Part shown: piece by piece, positions 10,874-23,996 of the stretch
Numbering within the stretch: the stretch's first letter is position 1
Layout: the number at the start of each line of letters is the position of its first letter
Program-made: the position numbers and the translations under genes
From: Heligmosomoides polygyrus polygyrus
Taxonomy: Eukaryota; Nematoda; Chromadorea; Rhabditida; Heligmosomidae
Direction: 5' to 3'
NCBI GenBank assembly: GCA_947396885.1
Contig: OX377202.1
Location: forward strand, 63,522,643-63,586,642
Length of the DNA: 64,000 nt
The notes under the pieces: generated by a model
Told to the model about the DNA's origin: nothing
The model's database searches: none
The model's input: the letters and a program-made list of their open reading frames with translations, nothing else

Positions 10874-11939
10874 TTGGTTAGGTATAAAAAAGTCACTCTC
10901 AACTAGATTTAACGGAGTGTTTTAGAAATTTAACCAAATTTTAAGCATATTCTTCTGGAATTCGCAATCGATTGATGGTCCATCGGCTAATTTGTTGTTC
11001 TCAATCGAGTAAAGGGCAATTTATGGGAAAAGGGAATCCTTTGTGAAGGAAAGTTTTTGGGAAATATCACATTAAAACATAGGTCACTGCTGAATCACCA
11101 TACAAAATAAGACACTGCATAACTGATGCTAGGACGAAATAGAGCGCTCTTCAACTTGAGGGGAAGTCCTCACCTGACGCTGTGCGCCCTCCCATGCTCC
11201 ACCTTCCCTTCCTTGAACTTGCTCGGAAGCCCTTACATATAATGAGGCAGCCACTGGAGATCTCGGGCCAGTTTGGGAGAAGTGTGGAGTCGGAATCGAA
11301 ATATACAATTTTGAACTAACTGAATTTTTGTCAAACGGGGTAATTTCAAAATCGAAGTGGGAGTCATTCTGATTTGACTAGACTCTGAGAAGGTTAAAAC
11401 AAATCTTCGATTTAAAGAATTTACCGTGATTTCTTTGAAAACTTACATATAGTTCTTTCTTCTCGTTATATGTAGATGTCAATCTCTTCTCTGTTGCCGT
11501 TCACGCACCAATATCTTATTCGGGACGAAGCCACTTACGTCCTCTCGTCCGTGTTGGGAAGCGAACTGGTTCTCCTCTGCCTGCGCCCAGATCGTCCTTA
11601 ATTACCGCAATCGGTATTTGGAGGCAATTTTTATGTGTGCGTTGGCTGCGCTTTAGAAATAGGCTTTCAACTTGATCACGTCTGGACTTCTCCGCAGGTT
11701 ATCCTCAAAGATCACTCACCGCGTCTATCGTGTTCTTCTAGAGTAAGGACAGAGAATGCGCAGGCTATGCAGTTTCTGGGCGGCCAGCTTCATTTCATCC
11801 TCTTCCGTCACGCAAGCGGTGAACAGTTGTTTTCGTCTGTGGATTTTCAAACTCAAACCCTCTTAAGGCTATGTCTCTATGGTCGCGTAGATACACGCGC
11901 AGATGTTCCTTTAGAGCTCTGGAGAGGTAGTACTTTGAC
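10874..11939. other. No identifiable gene
   Basis: AT-leaning DNA without recognisable motifs. A 104-codon plus frame at 11635-11949 partly overlaps the mariner relic in antisense and is not taken as a gene. Confidence 0.4.
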
Positions 11940-12336
11940 GGTGCCATGACAGGTCTGTGCGGGGGATGAGGCATTGTCGTCCAACCAATCTTCTTTGGGA
12001 AATCGCGAGTTAACTTCGCCGTGTGCGGTCTCGCGCCCTAGAGAATGGTTCAAAACTTCAGCCCGTTTCTAGAGCTGTTTTGTGTAGTAGTCGACATTGA
12101 CGGTGCGATTGTGGTTGAACAGCTCCCAGTAGAAGATCATGCCTTGTGAATCCCAGAAAACTGAGAGGAGAGTCTTCCATTTCTTTTACTTTTTTTTTGA
12201 TTCACTGACAGTGCAGTGCGTTCGGCAGTCGTGCCGGGCCCAAATGCAGTGTTAGTGTCTGAACGGATGCGTCCTTCGAACTGATGCCATGTTTTTGCTC
12301 GTAGAGGTGAATGGCTCGTAGCTGACGATGATCCAT
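11940..12336 (-). pseudogene. Internally deleted mariner transposase relic
   Basis: On the minus strand an HTH start (MDHRQLRAIHLYEQKHGISS) at 12336 is followed, after loss of the middle, by SVFWDSQGMIFYWELFNHN and RTVNVDYYTKQL. These correspond to the conserved VWWD.KG..Y.ELL and T.N...Y..QL block between the first and second catalytic sites of mariner transposases. A WLDDNASSP stretch may be the second-site HDNARPH remnant. Stops and frameshifts make it non-functional. Confidence 0.55.
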
Positions 12337-14275
12337 TTTATTCAAATTTCACCCACGGGGCTCGCTCGTGCTCTCTTCTGTGCCAGTCAGCTGGGAGCCT
12401 CTAGGGCCTACTACACGATATTACAGAAATCTCAAGGGTTCACCAAAGTGTCCTCAACAATAAACGCAAATTGGACAGAACTTATGGTGCATGAAACCTA
12501 ATACTTTAAACCTATTACTTTCACGACTTCAGAGGTGAAAGCGTTTTTTGCCTAAACATTGCCTGAAAATGTTATTTAACGGCGTTGATCACTTATGTAA
12601 GGTTCGTTTTTAGAATGTCGGTAGATTACTGTAGAATACGGTAGGTATGGATGGGTATGTGTGATGAGATCAGGAATAATACCAAAAACCTCTAGGCGAA
12701 ATCTATGCGAAATTAATGGTAATAGGCACACCACCATCACCCATGACTGCCGTGATCCACCGTTGTGCCTTTAAAACCCCCCCCCCTAGCGAAATATTTG
12801 AAAACGAACTGAATCGAGATCTTGTCTTCATACTTGAGGGGGCGCGGCTGCCGCTTCCAGTGGAACCGTACTGCAAAACTGGCTCATCCACGTAAATTAG
12901 ATTGAAAATTCAAACGAATTTCCAACCAAGGCAAATAGCAAAACTCACATTCTCCTTCGACACCTTCACTTCACCGAAACGAACAGACCCACTCTGCTAC
13001 TAGTATTTTCTTCATCATCTTCCTCCTTTGATCATCTAGGATCTTGCTCTTCTGATTCCACATTTTTACCTTATTCATCCTCTGCCTCAATTCTCCAGTA
13101 TTGCGGATTTCGAGGAAACTGACGAGCATTTCCTTCTCTTGTCTTTTAGGGCCGCTTGAGATAACGCAAGGACCGAGCTCTAAAATGCTTACCGAGACAT
13201 CCGCCGGTGAGAACATAATTTGGAAGAAAAATCGGCAATAATGTAAGTATAGGGTCGTGGTCATCGATTTCGCCCAAACATTACCTAGAAAGGTTATTTA
13301 AGGGGCTTTTTGCTTATCCGGGATGCTGTCTTTTAAATTCGACTGCAGTGGGTTACGGTAGGCCCAGCTGATTAAAGGCGAAGAGTCGCGGTCATCAATT
13401 TCGCTCAGTCTTTCCGCATCCTACCGTGTACACCCCGTCGCAAAGTGCCAGTGCGGCCTGGTATTCTCTGTCATTGTGAGCTACCATTAACATCGTTCAA
13501 CACTTGATCTCGATCGACAGCTGCTGGCATGCTTAGCTCCATCATCTGTCGACGCCCTCCTAGGATGAAGCACCTGAGAATAGTTTCAGGGCCTGCCTTA
13601 CAGAGTGGGATGCATTTGAAAGCATCCTGAGTCGGAAAGCGGTGAACAGCGGGCGTTCTCTTTGTTTTCTTTGAACCTGTAGGACTAAATGTACTTCGTT
13701 AGGATTCATCAAGAATTTCACCAACGTTTCATTTAAAAAGTGGGCGTGCCTTATTTTCCATACTTGTTCATCGGCGACAATAAGTGATTTCGTTCCCGAG
13801 TGGATGAAGAACCGGTGTGGTGGAAATGAACTTGAGACTTCAAGATTCGAGTCGGTCCTGTTTTGAGAATTGAACGAATCCTTCTGGACATTATGATTTC
13901 TCTCTAGCTTGTGCTGCCGCGGCTTAGCGGCTGCTTCCTGATGAGGTCGATCGGAGTAGTAAGCTTTTTCCCACGGAAAAATAAAGTCTGTGCATCAACC
14001 AGCCAGCTGTGCAAGGTGCACGCGATTTTTCCCTGAAACGGTAACCTCGAACGCCGCCAGCTGCACTGCGCGAACACCAAGTCACATCGGCTGCGACCCT
14101 CGTTCTAGAAGCAGAATTGGAGTGGTTTCGAGTTCTCTATGGATCATACCGTCTTTCCCATGCTAGCTGCGAGCTGCTTAGTTTTCGTTCCCGCCGCTCA
14201 AAACAGCGTGATTTATTGGTCAGCGTCGGTGCGATGTTAATTCTGTTAGGCGCTACGTGCGGAGCAAAGCTTCAG
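12337..14275. other. Intergenic repeats, no identifiable gene
   Basis: 12545-12660 and 13262-13410 share a pattern (GCC.AAACATT.CCT...AA.GTTATTTAA.GG, later ACGGTAGG) and a similar phrase occurs near 36360-36420, so a dispersed repeat is likely. A C-run lies at about 12777-12786. The two frames of 62 and 97 codons on the minus strand carry no recognisable motif. Confidence 0.35.
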
Positions 14276-14472
14276 ATGAAGTGCCACTCCGCCGCGTAGC
14301 CCTGGAGCTGCTGCTGTCGGTGCTGGACGGGTTCAGGCTGCGGAACGAGTTCCGGTCGGCCCTCGACCTTCCCTTTGACGGCTTATCCACCCCTCCCGTG
14401 ACGAGAAGGTTCAGGGCTAGACTCCGCATGACCTCAAAAGGATGGAGCCTTGTTGGTGCCGGACATTTCTAG
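14276..14472 (+). CDS. Unrecognised exon candidate
   Basis: Behind a CTTCAG acceptor (14270-14275) one frame is open to a TAG at 14470-14472. It encodes about 64 residues, including LRRVALELLLSVLDGF and LPFDGLSTPPVTRRF, with G or C in most third positions. That is the only argument for coding, and the opposite strand is also open here. No domain is recognised, and no upstream exon or promoter can be assigned. Confidence 0.18.
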
Positions 14473-15928
14473 GAGCCTAAAGAAGCAAGCACATCGCTAA
14501 TGCTATTCAGCACCTTGCACTTTCGCCTTCCTTGCTCCCTGCTGATTAAAAATGTTTTTTCGGAGTTGAATTTGATGCTCCTCCAGCGTTGTTGCAAACG
14601 GATCTGACGCTCTCTAATATGCTAAAGAGCTCCGTCAGTGCCTCTCTTTAAGCAGAAATTGGAACGGAGATACTGCTCTTTCTTTGCAGTTCTTCTGTAT
14701 GAACTTCTCGCCTTTATTTTAACCCGCTAGGAGCGCTGCTTATCTATTTGCGTTTTGGCTTCGCAAGAATATAACAACGCTCGAAACAAATGCCGTACTC
14801 CACATAACTGATTCATCACTGAGCCAGAATGCATGGTATATGCTGCAGTCAGAATGTTTTCAGTCCTTCGACTCTAATCATTGAAGATTCTTCTCTCTGA
14901 ATATGGAGATTGTAGCATACGTGCTCACAGTTAGACTCTCTTACCATTACCAGACTGCTTTCCCTCATGCTGGACGCCTACATACTTCTCCGCCATGGTG
15001 TCTTAACAGCTCCAGCGAAGCTCGCTCTTGAGCTGTTGAGAGGTGGGGCGGGTTTCCCTTTAACAGTGGGGGAAGTGCTTCTGTTTATGCTACATATTTC
15101 CAAACGATCAGCGGCCTACAGTCCGCCAAAGATTTGGTTGGGTTATTGGCTTCAAACCAGAACGTAGAACCACTAGTTGCAGCAGATCTACTCTTCCTCC
15201 TTAGTTCCTACCCAAGATACAATGGTAAAAACTGCTTTTGAGTACTACATGGTATAGAATAGTGCATGCTCCTCAAATCGGTTCACACGAAGCCTATTCA
15301 GCCCTCATCTTTTTCGTGTGATTACCACTCCTAAATGCCTGTCTAATCTGGCACTTCGCGCCATATGAAAAAGTTCCTCGACATCAATTCCTAATTACAG
15401 TAGTAAACCGATATCGAAACGGTTTATCGGCGTCAGTAACTCGTCTTCTGAATCTCGTCCCACGCGGCACAGCAGCGTCCGGATACATCTTCTGAATCCC
15501 GATGTCTACAGTGATCGTGATCGGCGAGTGGCAAGGCGAGCGACAGCCCGTGCTTAAGCTCGAAGGCACAACGGACTGCATACGCACCAGCTTCACATGC
15601 TGTGCTACCCTTTTGGTCCCTTCTTCGTGTGACTTCGCTTAAAGTGAGCAGGATATCGGAACAAGTGCGTGAATCAAGTGTGTGTCGATCCATATCGGTT
15701 AATCAAGTGTGTCCACAGTTTCTTGAACATGAATTCATTCTTTTCTGAAAGTGGGCACACAGCTTTCGAATAGAACAGTAATGGGAGGTTCCCTTCCATT
15801 TCTTTTCGAATTTACTTGTAGTTTTTCATAAGTGCATCTGTTTTTTAAGTTTTCTTATTTTCTAATACTTCACTGATTTATAGTGTGGAACTTTGCATTT
15901 GCAGAACTCCGAGATTCTAAGGATTGAA
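14473..15928. other. No identifiable gene
   Basis: Short frames only; nothing recognised. Confidence 0.4.
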
Positions 15929-16280
15929 CAGTTTAACAGCTCTCAACTGAGATAGACCACCGTTCCACTGTACTCATAAGGGGCCTACGAATGCCCGTAG
16001 GAAACTTGTGAGCTAGTGCAAGATTTCTGCTGTCTCTACGAACTTGCTGTTCTTGCGTGGAACCATAATACATGTCGCGAAAATCTTGCGGAGCCCACAC
16101 GGAGCCGTTCCTACGTGGAATAAGAACTTTCCATTTTCCAGTGGCAGCAGACTAGAGTCGGAGTTCTTCAGTCTGTCTCGTAGTCTCGCAGCACACATCT
16201 ACGTGAAAGCATTCGCGAGCCTCGTTAAAGTCGCGTAGAAATGGAACGGTGGTCTATCTCAGTTGAGAGCTGTTAAACTG
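15929..16280. mobile_element. MITE with 39-bp perfect terminal inverted repeats
   Basis: The 352-bp element begins CAGTTTAACAGCTCTCAACT and ends with its exact reverse complement; the identity runs 39 bases without a mismatch. The interior has no transposase. Each end contains TTAA four bases in, which is compatible with a piggyBac-type TTAA site only if the CAGT/ACTG outside is flanking; otherwise no target duplication is evident. The small size, lack of coding and perfect ends fit a miniature inverted-repeat transposable element. Confidence 0.85.
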
Positions 16281-17623
16281 TGCCTTGATCCGTTGCTTCA
16301 ATTTTTCCTGTTTTTTTCATCTCATTTTGTATTATTTATTTATCTGCTACTTTGTAGTTTCTTACCGTTTATTGATGGACCTAATAATGCATTCTTTTTC
16401 AAAATTCTGACATATGTAATAGCTTGGACCATCCTCCTGATACGCTTCCAGAAATAGCATCAGATACTGGAGAGCTGTAACTAGCTGTCCAAAAGTCTGA
16501 ATTCTATACGGTGTCCAGTTTGCAGCCAAACAGTGGCATAATCGTCAAGACGAAACAATCGTGACTTTGGATTAGGTGATGATATGTTGGGCATCTCTAG
16601 CGAATAAGACCCCAGTTATTGTGTTTTGCGAGCTTTACGATATTCTTTTAAATGGGAGCTGCTAGAGGGGACAACCGAGAGAATAAGCAGCCTTCTTCCA
16701 CAAAGGCGCCTTACACAGCATTTCATTTCATTTCTCTGTTTGTTTTTTCTTGTTGCTCATGCAAAAGCACTAGAGACTGTACACACAGCTGCACTTCCCG
16801 GCTAAACATTGTTTCGTGTTTGGTGGTGTCCGAACTCGATCCGCACAGGCTCTGCTAATTCTGGCTTTGCTGAGCGTTTACCTAACGTAGAACTAGGTAA
16901 TCTCTTTCTGTCGTTCTGGTTCAGGACTGCGCGAGAGAACAGGGCTGCTCTGGTCACTGGCCGTGTTTCATTTTCGCTTCCAGTGTCGTGAAGACTTCCT
17001 CATTACTTTCCGCACTGTTCGGATAAGCATTTCAGCTCGACGTGCTCGATTTCCCCTTCTACATCTTCTCCTCTCCCCTTCTTTCGTGAACCTCTCCAAC
17101 TCGGATGTGTTTCTTTCGTCGCTTCTTCACTGCATGAAGGTGTCTCGTTTCAGTTATGCTATAATCTTCTGACTGTTCTGTATCTATACCTGTTGTAACT
17201 ACGCTTTCATGGCTAAGGTGAGCGTGAACATTTCTACACTTTAATGAGAGAACCACGTCCGATTCCGAGCCGAAGTATGTAGTGTCAGGTGCGCGCTCAT
17301 AGCGCTGACTCTGACCATTAGCGTCTCTAACTTGACTCAAGTGAATCAGTTAGAAGATGTCGCTATTCAATACAGTATCAAGTGGAACAACTGAGCAAAC
17401 TTCCTGGTGCAACATCAGCAATAACTGCAGGCTCCGAACTTGGTTTGAAGCGTAAGAGGCAGAACCTATGCATCCAACAGATTCGTAGGCTTATCAATCT
17501 CTGGTGTTTAAGAAACATTTTTTCAAGGGCTGAGCTCCACTCTCTCAGCAAAGGTGCTCCAACAAAGGGGATTAAGCATGCCTCACGAAAACACTCGATT
17601 TGTGAAGTACTTTTCAACTGCCT
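16281..17623. other. No identifiable gene
   Basis: AT-rich tract (16290-16420), then mixed sequence. Nothing recognised. Confidence 0.4.
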
Positions 17624-17648
17624 CCCCCCCCCCCCCCCCAAAAAAAAA
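17624..17648. repeat. Homopolymer C16/A9
   Basis: A run of about 16 C immediately followed by 9 A. The exact length in the assembly may be unreliable at such runs. Confidence 0.85.
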
Positions 17649-20600
17649 GGGGTACTCACAGCGAGGGCGGATGGCTTCGCGCTCCAGTATTCTCTTCGTG
17701 CTTCGAGGTGGAAGGCTCCTTCATCATCCTTCATTTTCGGGTGATCGTATATGAAGCTAAACTTTCATGCCTGAGCAAATAGCACGAAATCTTCGAATTT
17801 TCAAGCACTGAAGGGGATTCGATTATGTTTGCAGGCTGAAGGAGTTCCAGGAGGATTCGTTCTGCAAGTTTTTTTTCCAACATTCATGCATCAGGATTTT
17901 AACGTTGCCTCTGTTCCTCACAACTCTCCGTGTCACAATGTATGTACGTGCAGATCAGTCCCGATGTTCTTCCACAAAATTTCCGCCTCTAAAGTGTTGT
18001 AGTGTGTGTGTTCGGTTCGGCTAATGTCTAGTGTTTCATCCGAACGCAGGCGACAAGGAGAGCCAGTGGTGCTAGTGCCGTTGCTTTGCAAAAAGTGCCT
18101 TCCACCTTATGAAATTCCGAATTCGCTGCATATCCAATTACAACCGTCATGAATGCCATTCTTCACCTGTTTTTTCGCTATCTGAAGGCAGCAGCGAAAG
18201 GAGCACCTAACAAATTGGGTGGCGAGATGGACTGTCTCAGCATCTCATTTCCCATTGTCCTTCGCATGGCAGATAAAAGTCGCCCGCCTTTCAACATTCT
18301 TCCAGTGGCCACAGCCACATTACCGTTCACAACTGTTGGCATCTGCCTGGTATGAGTATCTCTTGAGGCAAATAAGGGCTGTCAGTTACTATCTGAAATT
18401 GTGATCTAAAGAGGAACAGCAGGAGGCACTAGTGGAGCAGTGGCGAACAAACGAGAGGTACGTGTTTCGGCGGCGCGGGGAACAAGAGCTTTTTCCTTCC
18501 GTTGATACGCCTCTCGCAGGTTAGCTTGCTTCACAAATTTACAAGAAACGTTCACAGCCTTTTTCCACATTCGGCTACTGGCTATCCTGCTCATACTGGA
18601 ACCAAACCATAGGAAATAACGAAATAAACGAACATAGACCCGTTTGGATTTCATGCGTGCAGTGCCTAGTGCTACAGCAAGCATTTCGTTATTTTCAGAT
18701 TCGTGAAAAATGCAGCTCCTAGTTCGCACTGCTAACGCTGCATTTGGCTACGCATCCGATTGAGGCGTTGACCTATAAAACTCCGATCCTACTCATAATT
18801 CAGGATCTCGACCTCTTGATGGTGCATTCCTTTTGTGCATTCTTTCTCATTATTCGTTTGAGAATTCAAGTCTGTTACTCTGTGGTACAGCTTCTTCGGC
18901 TGCCGATCAGCGTCTTCCAGTGTGCCGGAATATCCTTTATCATGGCGCTTTCTTTGTCACGAAGGGTCCCACTACCTCGTCAACATACTGCGGCACGTAG
19001 CGTGGCCATGCTGCCTCTTCTCGCTTTCGCTTGAAAACACCTTTGCGCGAGTTTTTTCCAAATTCTTTTCATGGCGACTCACCCGCCTATAAAAGTGACT
19101 GGGAAGAATTCCCACCTATTTGAAAGCAACGTTTTTCTCAGCCTTTTTCTGTCATGCTCCCAACAAACAATGTCTTTGGTGTAGCTCACTAACGACTGAA
19201 GACTTCCTGGCTCTAATTCAATGGATCTGCGTTGTATGGGTCTCACGTCCGTCCTCAACTCCAGTGTCTGCTTTTTTGGAGATCTATCACCAGTGAAGAT
19301 TTGATTTTCTGGCACGAGAGTTACTCAGTGCGCACTAGACTTTGCATTCTGAGCAGATTTCCATGTAGGAATCCGTGCCTTTTTTTGTTATCAAACAGAA
19401 ATAACTCATAAAAGCAAGATTTCTATGGGAGGTGGGGTCGTTGCTCTGGAAAAGAAAACATCTAAAGTTTGTATTTTATGTTTAAGAAGAATGACGGTCG
19501 GTGTTAATCAGTCCATGAGTGAGGTGTGCCGCGCATTTTAGTTGTACGGGGTGTCTTGAGGGCACTTGAGAGTCGTTGTTGCAGATCGTGCTACGGGCAC
19601 CTGCAAGTCAGAGTTTATCCTGCCCAGCCTTCTGCGAAGGATTTGGAACCGATCGCAGACCCACAAGGGCAGCAGTATTGCAGCTTGCCTGTTCCGAACA
19701 CGAGACCAAATGACAAATTCGCTTCGTTCGCGCTTGAACGTATGTGAACTTAAGCACTGTGCGTGGGTAGCTCTGTTTTTGTTGGTATGCGTTCAGGTGC
19801 GCCTTAAGTGACAGCAAAGCAAGTCAGCCAAGCCTGATACATGTTAAAAATGACAAAGTCGCAGCAAAACGAACGGCATGAAGAAACACGACAACAATTG
19901 GGGCACAAGACCGGCTAAATTCAGACGGGACGTGAAATGAAGATGCATGGATACCTGTTCGTCGCCTCCGAGTGCTATGTTGTGATCGCAGAAATGTGTA
20001 ATAGCGAGAGTGGTCAGAAATGCTGTCACTTATCTGTATGTCTGTCTTTGCGCGTACAAAGGGTGCTTTGTTTGATTTTCTCGTGGGAATGGAAGCAACT
20101 TCAGTATGCTCCCAATTTAGTTTTGTATGCCTTAGATTTGGCATATCTTACATATTATTAGAGCTCGTTGTACACGTACAGGCAGGCACTCCACCATGTT
20201 CTGAAATATTTCAAACTAAAGGTTGCTCCGGACAGAAAAAAAATGGTGAAAATATGGCAATAAACCTGGCATTTCAATGGAATTTTGTGATTTTCTGTTT
20301 TTCTTTCGAAAAATAAGTCAGATGATGGAGTGCGCGAAATCGCGAAATCGCGAATCTGAAGGCTTGCTTGATTTGATATAAGCGGTGAGCGCCAATGGTT
20401 ATCAAGCTTGCTTTCGGTTTACTGATGGTGAGTCTATCCTTGAAGGACGAGGGTGAGAGGGTGTAGATGGGCTTCGACACCAGTCTACAACACTGCGTCT
20501 TTGTTCTGAGGGAAGAGGATGCCAACCATCGCTGGTTCCCGTTCGCTACGAGAGTGGATTCAGAGGCGCAGCGTTCGTCTTGGAAGACGGCCAAACCTGC

Positions 20601-22989
20601 GGTCCTCGTATGCCGACGCTCTCCATTGCTTTCATCAACGCTTTCTCGCAGTTGCCTTCCCGGCCACGTTCCTAGGCCTCTGCACAATGGATCCTGTCCT
20701 CATCACTGGTGCGAAGATCAGTGATCCCATTCGTTGTGCTGCAAAACACTGCCCTCGCTCTCGTAATGAATTGCTAATCAGAGGAATGAGGAGCGACAAA
20801 CCGCTGCGACGATGGATCCTCCAGTTTTACGCTGTGCCGTCGAAACACCATCCTCCTATTCCTTCGGTGACTCGGCTTTTATTTGGAACGCAGGCACGCT
20901 TTGGGGCTCGATTCCGATGCTCATTAATTTCCGACGAAGCCCAAGCCTATATAGATTGTCTCCTGATGCAGTGTGCTCTCGCGCGGAGACGTCAACGCAT
21001 GACGTGACGTGGGGTCCGCAGTCGTCGACCGGACAAGGGTCGTCTTTCCGGACCGTGACGACGGTGGTTGTTGTCCGGAACAGCGCTGAAAAACCGCTCG
21101 AATGAGCCTCTGCGGTCGTGCGGTGTCTCGTGTTCTCTCGCTATACTTGCACCCACTTAATCAGGCTAATTTTCTCAAGCGACGTTGCCGCGAGACCCCA
21201 ATTCAACTCGCCGCTGCTGCTCCGCTGCCCCTGTTTCCATTTCTCGTCCGCGTGCCATCTCTCCATCTCTCCAGCAACTTGCTTATCCTGACACGAGTTG
21301 CGCTTCCACTTCATCCACGCCAACCCACATGCATGTCTCCAGCCACGACCGCTGCCTGGCACAGATTCGCTTTCTTCCTGATGTCCCACATAAGTATCAT
21401 TTTGCTTGTGGCGAGATGTTGCGCTAAGTGGGCTCCTTGACCCTACATCGATACATCCTATTTTTTGCACGGAGATCTCTTGATGCAGTACTGCTCAAAA
21501 AAGCAAAGCCTTTTTGCGTGAAGGAGCAATATGTATTTACTGTAACAATTATCTGGTCATACTCTTCTAGAGAATCAGAATACCCATTTACGATCTTGCT
21601 ATATATAAAGTTTCTATAAATGGAAGCTTCTGCGACTAAATGCAGCGTCGAACAGGCAAAGCTACAGAGCTAAAAGTAGCTCACTGTTGTAAATGAGAGA
21701 CACGTTGAAATCGTGTTTGAGCTCGGATCACTCTCGAATGAGGGACATCACCTTTTAGTCGTGTTGTCTGATCCATAGTTTAAAGGGTTGGCTAATATAT
21801 GACGATTGAGGCTGTTCAGTGGTTCCGTTGACGCTCAGCTAGCTACTGGTATTCCCAATGTCTCCTCGAAGTGGAGACTAGTAGACAACACTTTAGCGGT
21901 AACAACGAACACAACCTTGGGACTAAATTTATTAACAACAGAACATAAGTAAATAAGGAGCTGAGGAGCTCCTGTAGGCCGTGCAGAGCAGTCTTGGTCG
22001 TTCGAATCGGTTCCTTATATGCATAATCCTACCGGGCGTGGCTACTTTGCCATCGATGGAGCGTGACCTCCCTATTCGAAGTATACGGCCGGTCTCCCTG
22101 GTGGTGCACCGCGGCACTCGCCGGTGCACTGGAGGATGAGGATTACTGTAAAACCAGACCCAGTCCCGCACGGTCGGACTCCAGTCTATTTGTTTCGGAT
22201 GGTGGTTTGAGTTCTTCCTACAAGTCCGTTGCCATATGCATGCATCGGGACGACACATTGAGCATCGGACCAGCACAAGATCGAGTTGGGCTGGCGTTGA
22301 AGCTCGAACAAAGAAGAAAATCTCGGCGTGATGTGGGCAGTTGGTTGCGTGTTCGAGTGGCGAAGGCGAGCTAATTTTTCCTCCTGTCAGCATAACGGAG
22401 CTTCTCAAGAAGTCGTCTTTTATCGGGCAAAGAAAATACGGCGAGAACGTCTGACGTAATGAACGATGTGAACACCCATGTTCCCTCATTCTCCATTGGG
22501 AAACTATCAAAAGTGTAGCAAACACTCGCGCTGGTTCTTCAGGATTCGGTGGCTGCTGGAGACTTGACTGATCAAATATGGGTTCTCAAGTATTTCATTT
22601 TCTGTTAGTCTCAGCAATCATTGAAGGGTTGATTAATCAGGCCGCTACATTTCGCAGTCATGTTATGTGTAGTTGTGTAACTTTGAGAAACATCAGCGAT
22701 TGCCTGGGCTTTGAATTCAGAGTTGGTGGAAATGCTGAAGCGCCACCTGTGGTGTCGAAGTAATCAATACGGGACGCTCTTCGGAAGGTTTTAAGGCTTA
22801 CGTTCATCCTCTTTTGCACGAGTATTTCGATAAAGGAATGTTGCGTTTTTAAAAGTGTGACCTGTTACCTTAACGTTGCTGAGAAGCGAAGGATACCAGG
22901 GGTCGGATTCATCAACGACTTACAGTAATTTATCAGAGAAATTTCAGTCCTGATAGCGCATGGCACTTTGAGATGTGATGCATATCGTT
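17649..22989. other. Long stretch without identifiable gene
   Basis: Frames of 162 codons (20519-21007, plus) and 197 codons (21932-22525, minus) are open, but they match nothing and are within chance expectation. Around 21900-22060 on the minus strand a CATATAAGG TATA-like box is followed by an AATAAA, which might be LTR-like, but no partner repeat or primer-binding site was found. CRE-like TGACGT repeats occur at about 20990-21010. Confidence 0.35.
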
Positions 22990-23872
22990 GGTTGCGGCTT
23001 CGAGCGCTGATTCCGAATATGCATTCCTAATCTGCCGAACGCTTCTGTGAGCGGAGTTGTGGGCCACTTTCAGTTTGCCGTCCGAGCCCTCTGTCTGCGC
23101 GCGGAGTCCACCAATCACAAGAATGGCCCGAGCGGTCGTGGCAGAGTGGATAGAGGAGGGACTGGTGCGACATAGTGGTTTGTGGTTCGTCTCTCCTGTA
23201 AAGCAGTATTTCTGTACTTCCTAAAAGTGAGCCGCCACAAACAAACAAAGCTTTCTATGTAAAATTGCAGCGTCAAGGTCGCCAGAAAGGAAACCTGCCT
23301 CATAGGTACCAGTCCGCTGCTTTAAAATTTCGGTTGACTACGGTGAGTTATTGTAGGTGTGCATGAGTAAGGGCAGTTACCCATGCTGACTCACATCTAC
23401 AGTAACGCACCGTAATCACTGGAAATTTTCAAAACAGACCTTTCAGAAATCATCAGCGCTTTAAATAACTTCACTGGACGAAGTTTGGGGGAAAAACTTT
23501 TCCACTTCTGGAGTCGTGAAAGCACAACGGTACCTATGAATTAAATTTCCTTTCTAGGTACCTTTTTCGTTGCGATTTTACACAAAGTGCTTTGGTTGAT
23601 TGTGGTGGTTCCTTTTTGCGTGCACAAATGCAGCGCTACAGGAGAGTCGAACCACAAATTATCCCGTCTCTCCACCCTCCTCTATCCACTGCGCCACCAC
23701 TGTTCGGGGCTGGTGTAGTTTTCACACTGCTTGAGCTCGCCTTCTTGTGATTGGTGGACTTTGCGCGCAGACAGATGCCTAGGCAAACCTAACGTGGACC
23801 ACAGCTCAGTTCACAGAAGCGTTTAAAAGGAAAAAGGAACGCGTATTCAGAATCAGCGTTAGGAGCCGTATC
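22990..23872. mobile_element. Foldback element with a tRNA-like promoter in each arm
   Basis: About 883 bp of imperfect palindrome. Left-arm landmarks in order are CGCTGATTCCGAATATGC, CTTCTGTGAGCGGAG, TCTGCGCGCGGAGTCCACC, GTGGCAGAGTGGATAGAGG, GGTTCGTCTCTCCTGTA and CATAGGTACC. Each reappears in reverse complement and reverse order in the right arm (ending at 23872). The landmarks GTGGCAGAGTGGA (23138) and GGTTCGTCTCT (23183) match pol III box A and box B at tRNA-like spacing; the right arm carries the pair GTGGCGCAGTGGA / GGTTCGACTCT on the minus strand (23698 to 23643). A related single-arm copy lies at about 36000-36110. Confidence 0.75.
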
Positions 23873-23996
23873 CAGCTATATAGGCCGCACCTCCACGTGC
23901 CATTCCCACCTGGCGTCCTTCCCTTGTTAGAAGAATTCCAGGTTCATTTCAGTGCATGGCAACACCAGATATTCTCTCCTTTTGAGAGTTGCTTAG

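Noticed and set aside
10342..10902. 186-codon extended form of the sperm protein
   Set aside because: The extra 60 codons are the inverted 3' copy read in antisense; family alignment fixes the start at 10722.
20519..21007. 162-codon plus-strand open frame
   Set aside because: No domain, overlapping open frames on the other strand; treated as chance.
21900..22060. LTR of a retrotransposon on the minus strand (TATA-like box then AATAAA)
   Set aside because: No second LTR, primer-binding site or pol motifs could be found.
21932..22525. 197-codon minus-strand open frame
   Set aside because: No recognisable motif, Arg/Ser/His-rich composition, and frames of this length are expected by chance about once in a window this size.
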